This document shows positions 1 through 5,748 of a stretch of 14,736 nt of DNA, one piece after another. The notes under the pieces are model-generated. The model was not told the DNA's origin and did not search any database. It saw nothing but the letters and a program-made list of their open reading frames with translations. The first letter of the stretch is position 1. Each line of letters starts with the position of its first letter. Made by a program: the position numbers and the translations under genes. This stretch comes from an uncultured Eubacteriales bacterium (GTDB taxonomy: Bacteria > Bacillota > Clostridia > Oscillospirales > CAG-272), in NCBI GenBank assembly GCA_934526185.1, contig CAKTAA010000057.1, positions 1 through 14,736 of the forward strand, in the 5' to 3' direction.

Positions 1-202
1 AACACTTCAGAAAATTATTGAGTAAATAACAAATATTATTTGTAACCATTGCTTTTGTTTCATCGGTTACTTGGAACGGACTTGCATCCCAGCACCAATC
101 TCCATCAAGAAATACGCTATTCGGTAAATCCTGTTTGAGCTGTTGGCACACAGTTGTTTTTCCAACTCCCATAGTACCACCAATCAGATATAAAGTTTTC
201 AT
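1..202 (-). CDS. P-loop NTPase / small-molecule kinase-like protein, C-terminus outside window
   Basis: Only the N-terminal part (about 67 residues) is present; the gene continues past base 1. The protein starts MKTLYLIGG and carries a Walker A loop, GGTMGVGKTT, at about residues 8-17, directly after a hydrophobic first strand. This is typical of AAA_33/shikimate-kinase-like and nucleoside-kinase-like P-loop proteins. A second strand (SVFLDGDW) fits the substrate-binding acidic motif of such kinases. Two adjacent ATG codons (203-205 and 200-202) are possible; an AGGTG sequence about 7 bases upstream slightly favours the second. It begins only about 20 bases after the DUF5131 gene ends, so the two are probably co-transcribed. 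Substrate and exact family cannot be decided from this fragment. Confidence 0.75.
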   Translation of the reverse strand, partial: MKTLYLIGGTMGVGKTTVCQQLKQDLPNSVFLDGDWCWDASPFQVTDETKAMVTNNICYLLNNFLKC

Positions 203-225
203 CATTCACACCTACAAATTCTTAT

Positions 226-942
226 TTATCTATGAGCCTTAAAATCAATTCCTGCTTTTCTTGCTTGACTGCATAAGTCCTTTGTCTGCAATTTGTATTC
301 CTTGCCGTCTTTGATGAAATGAGTTCCGCATTGTCTGAATTCAAAGGACACATTTTTACGAACACATTGTTCTCTGATATCAAGTGCCCATGAATAATCA
401 AACGGTCTTGCATTCGTATCTGATTCACCGCCGACTACTACGAGTTCAATATCGTCAAGATACGGTTCAATGTGTATTCTTTCGAGTAGCGGTTGGGCGG
501 TAATACATTTGTGTTTTATTGGAAGTGACCCAAACACCGACAATTTTTTATCTGCATTTTTTTGATTTTCAATTGTGCAACACACGACAACATTATCATA
601 TCCGTCGCCCCAATCGTCAGGAATGCAATCTACAAACCTTTCGATTCGTTTGGTTAGAAAAAGGAATGTACAATCCTGTCGCTCTTTTATCATAGACCAA
701 CATTCTTCTCGCCACTTATCTGCTTCTTCTATTAAAAAATCTGTTGAAAAGCAAAGATATACTATCCCTGCTTTCATTTTGTAATTCCCGTTTTTTAACC
801 TCTCGGTTGGTTTATAAAAATCTTTTGTTTTTATAATGTCGTTTGTGTTAACACCTCGTTTAGCATCGCCTTTATGGATATAGCAATGCAAACATCCGTC
901 ACTGCATTTTTTACAACCTCGCCATGGATTCCACATAGCCAT
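226..942 (-). CDS. DUF5131 family (phage Gp37/Gp68-like) three-cysteine protein
   Basis: About 238 residues from the chosen start. The N-terminus MAMWNPWRGC followed by KKCSDGCLHCYIHKGD is the hallmark of the Gp37/Gp68-like DUF5131 family: a WNPxxGC motif and a C-x3-C-x2-C cluster resembling the iron-sulfur motif of radical SAM enzymes. Later conserved-looking pieces are FLFLTKR, VVVCCTIENQ and VVVGGESDTNARPFDYSWALDIREQC. The biochemical function is not established; iron-sulfur or radical chemistry is an inference from the cysteine spacing. The open frame extends to a GTG at 1008, but an extended -10 promoter lies at 979-987, inside that extension. A GGAG lies about 10 bases before the ATG at 942, so 942 is preferred. 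The P-loop gene follows closely downstream. Confidence 0.85.
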   Translation of the reverse strand: MAMWNPWRGCKKCSDGCLHCYIHKGDAKRGVNTNDIIKTKDFYKPTERLKNGNYKMKAGIVYLCFSTDFLIEEADKWREECWSMIKERQDCTFLFLTKRIERFVDCIPDDWGDGYDNVVVCCTIENQKNADKKLSVFGSLPIKHKCITAQPLLERIHIEPYLDDIELVVVGGESDTNARPFDYSWALDIREQCVRKNVSFEFRQCGTHFIKDGKEYKLQTKDLCSQARKAGIDFKAHR

Positions 943-978
943 AATAAACATTTCTCCAAATTCTTGATTTGCGAATTC

Positions 979-987
979 ATTATACCA
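979..987 (-). promoter_or_regulatory. Extended -10 promoter for the DUF5131 gene
   Basis: Read on the minus strand this is TGGTATAAT: a perfect TATAAT hexamer with the TGn extension. The -35 region 17 bases upstream is poor, as often tolerated for extended -10 promoters. It sits about 40 bases before the preferred ATG at 942 and just downstream of the membrane-protein gene's stop codon. This suggests the DUF5131/P-loop pair can be expressed independently of the two genes upstream. Confidence 0.6.
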
Positions 988-1026
988 CAACCTAAAGTTA
1001 AACGCCACTATAATCTAATATTTTAA

Positions 1027-1482
1027 TTACCACATAACTGTACCGCCGTTGAGGAGGGGCGCATGCCTAGGGTTGAACATAAGGTTTAAAGAGAGAGCAA
1101 TTAGGAATACGAGTGTGATAAAGCAACCATTGACGATGAGTATTTTTGACATTTTATCCTTTGTTGCTTTATCGGTGAATATTACATAGTAGATAAAACC
1201 GACAATAGCACAAAAAATAAGAGAAAATCCGAAAGGTCGGCGCCAATAGATAGCGTAAAACACTCCCCACAGGCAGACAGCGGTCAGTATAAGGTAGACA
1301 AGAAAACGCACCGTTTTTGATTTTGCATCTACAAGGACGAGAACTGCGGGGATATACAACATTGAAAGTGCAAATCTCATCACTATAGCATCATCAAGAT
1401 ATATAAATATGTAACCGGTCATTATTCCTGCTACAAGTTCGATTAGATATGTACAAACCATACAACTATTACTGCGGGACAC
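1027..1482 (-). CDS. Small five-helix membrane protein, unknown function
   Basis: 151 residues starting at GTG 1482, chosen because a GAGG lies 9 bases upstream; an ATG at 1461 has no clear ribosome binding site. Five hydrophobic segments are visible at about residues 9-29, 33-51, 59-80, 84-102 and 113-136. They are separated by short charged loops (DAKSKT, YWRRPF, TDKATKDKMSK). The protein is nearly all membrane, and I see no enzymatic motif or signal-peptide cleavage site. Its start lies 14 bases inside the end of the upstream DUF6088-like gene, so the two are translationally coupled. I do not recognise a family. Because AbiEi-type proteins usually precede a toxin gene, this protein occupies the position of a partner or effector, but that role is inference. 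Confidence 0.75.
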   Translation of the reverse strand: MSRSNSCMVCTYLIELVAGIMTGYIFIYLDDAIVMRFALSMLYIPAVLVLVDAKSKTVRFLVYLILTAVCLWGVFYAIYWRRPFGFSLIFCAIVGFIYYVIFTDKATKDKMSKILIVNGCFITLVFLIALSLNLMFNPRHAPLLNGGTVMW

Positions 1483-2089
1483 GGTAGATTACCTCACTTA
1501 CAATTAGATTTCGGCAGGTCTTATCGGTAAAATACGGTATGTATTTGGTAATTTGCCTTTGGGTTATGCGGTTTTCTGTGATATAGTCGGATATAAGTTT
1601 GCGTTTATATTCGTCAAGGGTTTCGGTATCAATCCCGTTCATTAGTTCAAGAAAGCAAAGAACAGAAGCGTTAAACTTGTCGATTTTCGTTCTTGGTTTG
1701 CGGAGTATAAGATTTTGATTTGCAATTTTAATCCGATGCGTTTTTTGTGTTTCGTTATTGGTATAAATATCAATAGTGTTTGGTTTAAGTTTTGATAATC
1801 CCAACTGATAACGAAGATAAGCACCTGAATAATAACCAAATATATTTTCATCTTCAGATATGTATTTCTTTTCGATTGCTTTCATTGGGTTAAAAATCAT
1901 AGTACCAAATTTGGTTTTCTTGGGTATGAAGTACACGCCTCTTTCAAGTCGGACTATCTCTTTCGATTTACATAGTTGGCTTAACTCTTTATAAACTTGT
2001 TGCTTTGAATAATCTTCGTATTCAATTTCATTTGACAGTATCGGTTTATTACAACCGTATTTGTTAGTTAAAAATTTTAGAAAACTCAT
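1469..2089 (-). CDS. DUF6088 / AbiEi antitoxin-like winged-helix protein
   Basis: 206 residues. The first 60 residues or so read as a winged helix: a helical stretch with YSKQQVYKELSQLCKSKEIVRLERGVYFIP, where the turn before 'GVYFIP' is characteristic of AbiEi_4/DUF6088 transcriptional antitoxins. The rest (GYYSGAYLRYQLGLS, then IDIYTNNETQKTHRIKI) matches the second domain of that group. These proteins usually regulate their own operon and neutralise an AbiEii-type nucleotidyltransferase toxin. No such toxin is encoded here; the downstream gene is a membrane protein whose start overlaps the end of this one. The start is fixed by a perfect AAGGAGG with good spacing before ATG 2089. It begins 27 bases after the truncated spoVAD frame ends. 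The DNA is AT-richer than the right part of the window, suggesting acquisition. Confidence 0.7.
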   Translation of the reverse strand: MSFLKFLTNKYGCNKPILSNEIEYEDYSKQQVYKELSQLCKSKEIVRLERGVYFIPKKTKFGTMIFNPMKAIEKKYISEDENIFGYYSGAYLRYQLGLSKLKPNTIDIYTNNETQKTHRIKIANQNLILRKPRTKIDKFNASVLCFLELMNGIDTETLDEYKRKLISDYITENRITQRQITKYIPYFTDKTCRNLIVSEVIYRVPQ

Positions 2090-2104
2090 TTTGACCTCCT
2101 TATC

Positions 2105-2148
2105 TTTGGGAGAAAGTTATACTCGGTAGGTTTGTTTTTCTCCCCAAA
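2105..2148. repeat. Inverted repeat at the end of the broken spoVAD frame
   Basis: TTTGGGAGAAA (2105-2115) is complemented by TTTCTCCCCAAA (2137-2148) with one bulged base and a loop of about 21 bases. It spans the stop codon of the broken spoVAD frame and lies just upstream of the DUF6088-like gene. There is no T-tract on either strand, so it is not a convincing terminator. It could be an operator for the AbiEi-like protein, which as a family often binds inverted repeats next to its own start; that is inference. Confidence 0.4.
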
Positions 2149-2884
2149 TTTCTTTATTTTTTATATCTTGAAAATCCTTAAAAAGTGCCCGTAACCCCCT
2201 TAAATACTGGATTTGTGTGTAGAAAAAGACCATACCCTCGTTCTTTGGGTATGGTCTTATTTTAATATCATCAGGAGCCATTGCCGCACCCATATTGTTG
2301 ACATCGGTGATCCCTTTATCTACAGAACGTCCTACCAGTACCTCGGTTATATAAGGACCGTTTCCTACATTGGACAAAAGCACTGCTCCGGCGCCTGTAG
2401 CGGTCCATTGTGAGGTTGGAGTTCTTTGGCCGCCATATTCCAGTGGGAATCGAAACTGCCGTTCCGCAGAACAATAATGAGAGGAACTGATCGCCGCTGC
2501 CCTGTTATAGGTTCCGGCGTCCACCAACAGCGCCGATAGGATCAGGCTTTCTGCCATCGTGGAGCATGCGCCGTATAATCCGATATATGGAATATTAAAG
2601 TCCAGCAATCCGTAGGATGAACCTGTGCATTGATTTTGCAGATCACCTGCAAACAGTACATCAATTTCATCTTCCTTTCGTTTGGCTTTTTTTAAAAGCG
2701 TATTAAAAACAAGACGCTGCATTTCGCTTTCCGCTTTTTCCCATGTGTCCATGCCGAAGCGATCATCATCAGAATGCAGATCAAACATTCCTCCGAGAGG
2801 TCCATCATGTTCTTTTTTGCCCACAACAGAAGCAAACGCCTCAATTGCAGGCTGCTGCTTCAGACGTATCCAATCCTTTTGCAT
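2117..2884 (-). pseudogene. spoVAD: Truncated spoVAD, stage V sporulation protein AD, C-terminal third missing
   Basis: SpoVAD is a thiolase-fold protein of the SpoVA complex that moves dipicolinic acid into the developing spore; the usual length is about 335-340 residues. This frame gives 255. Residues 1-204 match the family: KKEHDGPLG, FAGDLQNQ, LYGACSTMAESL, ATSSH-type AISSSHYCSAERQFRFP, EYGGQRTP, TGAGAVLLS and NNMGAAMAP. After MAP at residue 204 (near base 2273) the sequence departs completely and runs 51 residues through a terminator hairpin to a stop. About 125 C-terminal residues of the fold are absent, and no remnant was found elsewhere in the window. The start at 2884 has a GGGGAG ribosome site. 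A sigma-G-like promoter lies upstream. The truncation could also reflect a contig mis-join. The product is probably non-functional. Confidence 0.85.
2226..2258 (-). terminator. Strong intrinsic terminator at the spoVAD break
   Basis: Perfect 12-base arms (AAGACCATACCC at 2226-2237 and GGGTATGGTCTT at 2247-2258) enclose a 9-base loop. On the minus strand the hairpin is followed by TTTTTCT, the expected uridine tract. On the plus strand the tract is broken (TTATTTTA), so minus-strand use is favoured. It lies within the broken spoVAD reading frame, about 15 bases past the point where SpoVAD homology ends. It would stop transcripts entering the accessory block from the spoVA side. Confidence 0.8.
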
Positions 2885-2948
2885 CTGGCTCTCCCCTATC
2901 CTTTTTCTTAATGATTCATTGTACAGATTTTCCTTTTATTGTTTTCCT

Positions 2949-2977
2949 TATTATGTGTCAGAAGCTGTAAGTTATAC
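2949..2977 (-). promoter_or_regulatory. Sigma-G-like (forespore) promoter upstream of spoVAD
   Basis: On the minus strand a GTATA (2973-2977) is followed after 17 bases by CATAATA (2949-2955). This matches the Bacillus-type sigma-G pattern gHATR, 17-18 bases, CATnHTA. The -10 ends about 64 bases before the spoVAD start codon. The spoVA genes are classic sigma-G targets, so the position makes sense. It implies that this spoVAD had its own promoter rather than depending on read-through from spoVAC. It is a short-motif match read by eye. Confidence 0.5.
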
Positions 2978-3038
2978 TATATATTCGTTTTTTACATGAT
3001 GTTCCAAATGGTTTCGTTGCTGAAAATTCTATCAGCTT

Positions 3039-3066
3039 TGAACCTTTCTGTATATTTTTTCGTCTA
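3039..3066 (+). promoter_or_regulatory. ECF-type promoter, probable autoregulation of the sigma gene
   Basis: A TGAAC -35 element (3039-3043) is followed after 17 bases by CGTCTA (3061-3066). This fits the GAAC / CGTC pattern of many extracytoplasmic-function sigma factors. It lies about 47 bases upstream of the start codon of a gene that itself encodes such a sigma factor, which is the usual arrangement for autoregulated ECF genes. The stretch between is T-rich, a common feature of ECF promoters. No good sigma-A promoter was seen in the same gap. Confidence 0.5.
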
Positions 3067-3112
3067 TATAGATGAAATCGATTTCAAAGTTGTTACAGCG
3101 GAGGAGGCTGAT

Positions 3113-4378
3113 ATGGAAGAATTTGAAAGGCTTCTTGAAGAATACAGAAGATGTGTCGAGCGGTTTGTCAAATATAAAATTGAAAACCGCTCTGATGCTG
3201 AAGATATTCTTCAGGATGTATTTATATCTGCATATCAGAAGTTTGCTACTTTAAAGAACAAAACGCTCTTTCAGGCTTGGATACTGAGTATTGCCCGAAA
3301 TAAGTGCAGTGACTACTATAGAAGAATGGCAGAAAACAGGACTATTCCTCTGGATACTTTATCAGAGTCGGTGCTCACAACCGGTATTTTCGGTATTCAT
3401 GAAAAGACTGTTGTGGAAGATACGCTGGATAAGATCGGGGACAGCGAAAAACAGATTTTGTACCTTTATTTTTATAAAAACTTATCTCAGCAGGATATCT
3501 CCGAAAAATTGAAGATTCCGCTTGGTACCGTAAAAAGCAGACTGCATTATGCAAAAAAGAATTTCAAGAAATATTATCCGTATTCCCCCGATTGCAACAG
3601 AGTAAAAGGAGAAAAAATAATGAAAAAATTTCCAAAATTATTGCCCGAATATAAAATAATAGAATCAAAGGCTCCGCCGTTTTCTGTAATATTCGAGGAA
3701 TTGCCAAATTGGTTTATCATACCGAGGATCGGCGAAGAGATATCTTTTGCTTCCTACGATTTACCAAAACGAAACATAACGGAAAAAATCACTTTAAAAG
3801 CAACTTCGCCGGCTGTTGTTCACGGTATCGAGGGAATTGAAATCAGTGCTTGCAGTGATTTGAAGAAGGATTCCTCCTCTCATATTTATTACACACAGCT
3901 AACAGATTCGCACTGTCGCTGGCTCGGTGAAAGTTACACTGATAAAAATGGGATAAAGCATCTTCTGACCTTTTTAGACGGAGATAAGTTTATTTCCGAG
4001 TGGGGGTTTGGTGAGGATAATTGCGGAAGCGAAACGCATCTTCATTCCAAAGGAGATATCAAACGCAGCGGCAAGCGCATATTGACCACAGACAAAAAGT
4101 ACCTGATGGATGTAGTTGGCAGATATTACGTCGAAATCAGAGGCACAAAATATGATACCATATGCCTAATGGAAATATTCGAAAGCGGAGTGGCAACAGA
4201 ACACTTTATTGATGAAAAAGGAAGAACCGTCTTATGGAGAAGGTGGAATCGTGACGACTGGGCGTTCAGCCATTATCAGAAAAAATGGACAGAAATGCTC
4301 ACGGATAACGACACAGTATCGATAAATGGTCAAATCTATGTGCATTGGTATGATGATATTTCTGACTATATTCTTTGA
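3113..4378 (+). CDS. ECF-type sigma-70 family RNA polymerase sigma factor with C-terminal domain
   Basis: 421 residues from ATG 3113, chosen for the GGAGGAGG ribosome site at 3100-3107; the frame is open further upstream, but that would put the start before the likely ECF promoter. Residues 1-80 hold sigma region 2 (DAEDILQDVFISAYQKF, then FQAWILSIARNKCSDYYRR). Residues 110-160 hold region 4 with its helix-turn-helix (QQDISEKLKIPLGTVKSRLHYAKK). This 169-residue part is a complete ECF sigma factor. An in-frame second part of 252 residues follows, with no transmembrane helix and a conserved-looking body (TQLTDSHCRWLGESY, FGEDNCGSETHL, RRWNRDDWAF, YVHWYDDISDYIL). The second part may sense a signal or restrain the sigma factor; that is inference. 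An internal start may yield it separately. The gene sits alone between spoVAC and spoVAD on the opposite strand. Confidence 0.88.
   Translation: MEEFERLLEEYRRCVERFVKYKIENRSDAEDILQDVFISAYQKFATLKNKTLFQAWILSIARNKCSDYYRRMAENRTIPLDTLSESVLTTGIFGIHEKTVVEDTLDKIGDSEKQILYLYFYKNLSQQDISEKLKIPLGTVKSRLHYAKKNFKKYYPYSPDCNRVKGEKIMKKFPKLLPEYKIIESKAPPFSVIFEELPNWFIIPRIGEEISFASYDLPKRNITEKITLKATSPAVVHGIEGIEISACSDLKKDSSSHIYYTQLTDSHCRWLGESYTDKNGIKHLLTFLDGDKFISEWGFGEDNCGSETHLHSKGDIKRSGKRILTTDKKYLMDVVGRYYVEIRGTKYDTICLMEIFESGVATEHFIDEKGRTVLWRRWNRDDWAFSHYQKKWTEMLTDNDTVSINGQIYVHWYDDISDYIL
3605..3622 (+). promoter_or_regulatory. Internal ribosome binding site and in-frame ATG between the sigma and C-terminal domains
   Basis: AAAAGGAGA, then 7-8 A-rich bases, then ATG at 3620-3622, in frame with the sigma gene. 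The spacing is ideal. The ATG opens MKKFPKLLPEYKII exactly where the ECF homology has ended, so it could start a separate 252-residue protein. Either the two parts were once separate overlapping genes that fused, or both a long and a short product are made. Confidence 0.55.
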
Positions 4379-4385
4379 ATACAAA

Positions 4386-4417
4386 AAAAGCGGCGCCAAA
4401 TACTCGGCGCCGCTTTT
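4386..4417. terminator. Bidirectional intrinsic terminator between the sigma gene and spoVAC
   Basis: AAAAGCGGCGCC (4386-4397) pairs perfectly with GGCGCCGCTTTT (4406-4417) around an 8-base loop. On the plus strand it lies just after the sigma-gene stop and is followed by TTTT, then another T-run at 4423. On the minus strand it is followed by seven T residues. It should therefore end both the sigma transcript and any spoVAC transcript, transcriptionally separating spoVAC from the spoVAD fragment. Confidence 0.9.
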
Positions 4418-4570
4418 GGCCTCTTTTTTGCAGCTTAATTTTCGCATTCACTCAAAAGCTTCCTGCCCTCATACCGGAATTTTCCTGTTTGAATGAATCA
4501 TCAAATTAAAATCAACTCTGAGAATTATATTATTGTATCATTAAGTTGGTTTTATTTACTTAAACGGAAG

Positions 4571-4593
4571 GCTGAGAGAGCAACTCTCTCAGC
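4571..4593. repeat. Perfect hairpin downstream of spoVAC, no T-tract
   Basis: GCTGAGAGAG (4571-4580) and CTCTCTCAGC (4584-4593) form a perfect 10-base stem with a 3-base loop, about 40 bases beyond the spoVAC stop. Neither side has a run of T, so it is not a typical intrinsic terminator. It could protect the 3' end of the spoVAC transcript, or mark an old junction. The rest of the 4418-4632 gap shows nothing recognisable. Confidence 0.5.
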
Positions 4594-4632
4594 TTATCTA
4601 ATAAGGCAGTACCGAGAATACTCGCACTTTTT

Positions 4633-5076
4633 TTAAATCGTCTGTATTATCCAATAAACAATTCCATAAATCACACTTGCAACCGTTCCGTATACTATCA
4701 CCGGTCCCGCAATTGTAAACATCTTTGCCCCTACGCCGAGCACAAAGCCTTCTGCTTTTGTGTCAATTGCCGGAGCCACTACCGCATTGGCAAAGCCCGT
4801 TATCGGGACAAGAGTGCCGGCGCCCGCATGCTTGGCGATATTGTCGAACCATCCGATACCGGTCAGTAGTGCGGCAATAAATATCAGGGTAACCGGTACC
4901 AGAACCTTTACATTTTCCTCCGTGAGCGACAGAGCAAGATATGCGTGAAACAGAAGTTCCGCGATCGTACAGATCAATCCACCCACAAGGAATGCCTTGA
5001 TGCAATCCCATAAAAGATGGGATTTTCTGCTGCGGGCAGCAGCATATTTCTGATATGTCTGTTTATCAAGATTCAT
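4633..5076 (-). CDS. spoVAC: SpoVAC, stage V sporulation protein AC
   Basis: 147 residues, close to the usual length of about 150. SpoVAC is a membrane subunit of the SpoVA dipicolinic-acid channel in the inner membrane of the spore. The N-terminus (YQKYAAARSRKSHLLWDCIKAFLVGGLIC) and the core GAGTLVPITGFANAVVAPAIDTKAEGFVLGVGAKMF are diagnostic of the family. Hydrophobic segments are seen at about residues 24-50, 56-77 and 105-145. An AAAGGG lies 7-8 bases before the ATG at 5076. Normally spoVAD follows within a few bases on the same strand. Here a terminator and an oppositely oriented sigma-factor gene intervene, and spoVAD is truncated. The gene itself looks intact. Confidence 0.93.
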   Translation of the reverse strand: MNLDKQTYQKYAAARSRKSHLLWDCIKAFLVGGLICTIAELLFHAYLALSLTEENVKVLVPVTLIFIAALLTGIGWFDNIAKHAGAGTLVPITGFANAVVAPAIDTKAEGFVLGVGAKMFTIAGPVIVYGTVASVIYGIVYWIIQTI

Positions 5077-5170
5077 TTAGAATTCCCTTTCTCAAGCATT
5101 TTTATAGTGTTCTGTTGTGTTTCTATTCTTTATCATATGCGATGCTTTTATGTAACCATCCTAAAAATAA

Positions 5171-5199
5171 TTGACATCAGTAGGATTTCGTGCTATACT
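5171..5199 (+). promoter_or_regulatory. Near-consensus sigma-A promoter for the zinc-ribbon gene
   Basis: TTGACA (5171-5176), a 17-base spacer, then TATACT (5194-5199): one mismatch from the housekeeping consensus. It points into the zinc-ribbon and DUF4234 genes and probably serves both. The leader before the ATG at 5288 is about 80 bases. Confidence 0.85.
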
Positions 5200-5287
5200 G
5201 ATAATGGATAAATTTCTGGTATGTTGAATGCTTAATTTTACTTTTACGTAGATTCTACATACACCATAAATGGAAAGAAGGGTTTCT

Positions 5288-5695
5288 ATGGAATTCTGGG
5301 AGGAGATAGGCAAAACAGTCAGCGATACAGCTAATCAAGGGGCAAAAAAGCTATCGCAAATGACGGAGCTGACAAAGATGAAATATCATCTGGGTACTCT
5401 TGAGGCAAAAAAAGAAAAGTTTTTTCAGGAAATCGGCACGCTTGTCTACCAGCAATACGCAAAACAAACCAAAGAGACCTCTAAAATCGCCGCTTTGTGT
5501 ATGGATGTCAATGTTATAGAAAAAGAAATGCAGGAAGTTAAAGAAAAAATACGAAAAATCAGCAATAAAAAAACTTGCAGCGCCTGCGGGTCCGCTTTGG
5601 TGCGTCAGGCAAGTTATTGTCCGTACTGTGGAACGAAGCAAACAGATGATACCGATTCAGAGAAGGAATCACAGACAAATACAGAACAAAATTAA
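5288..5695 (+). CDS. Zinc-ribbon protein with N-terminal helical/coiled-coil region
   Basis: 135 residues. The first 95 or so are almost entirely helical and charged, with a likely coiled coil around residues 30-95 (LGTLEAKKEKFFQEIGTLVYQQY and VIEKEMQEVKEKIRKIS). A C-terminal zinc ribbon follows, with C97-x2-C100 and C111-x2-C114 in the pattern CSACG...CPYCG. The tail is acidic and polar. Proteins with this layout are common, uncharacterised, cytoplasmic Clostridia proteins; no function is assigned. ATG 5288 is preferred over ATG 5270 because AGAAGGG lies about 7 bases before it. The DUF4234 gene follows after 53 bases, without a terminator, probably on the same transcript. Confidence 0.8.
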   Translation: MEFWEEIGKTVSDTANQGAKKLSQMTELTKMKYHLGTLEAKKEKFFQEIGTLVYQQYAKQTKETSKIAALCMDVNVIEKEMQEVKEKIRKISNKKTCSACGSALVRQASYCPYCGTKQTDDTDSEKESQTNTEQN

Positions 5696-5748
5696 CAATA
5701 TTAAATTCGGAGCGAGGCATTTTTTCAAAACAAGGAGATAATTTTTAC

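Noticed and set aside
943..1008. Longer DUF5131 start at GTG 1008
   Set aside because: An extended -10 promoter lies inside the extension, and family homology begins at MAMWNPW.
2226..2258. Hairpin at the spoVAD break considered as an integron attC or other recombination site
   Set aside because: The arms are perfectly paired, lack the core-site motifs of attC, and are followed by a T-run, so an intrinsic terminator explains it better.
2117..2270. The 51-residue tail of the spoVAD frame considered as a genuine alternative C-terminus or a SpoVAE remnant
   Set aside because: It encodes a terminator hairpin, is not hydrophobic like SpoVAE, and shows no resemblance to SpoVAD; it is best seen as chance read-through.
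2939..3112. Upstream extension of the sigma-factor frame by 58 codons
   Set aside because: The extension covers the predicted ECF and sigma-G promoters, has no sigma homology, and the strong GGAGGAGG favours ATG 3113.
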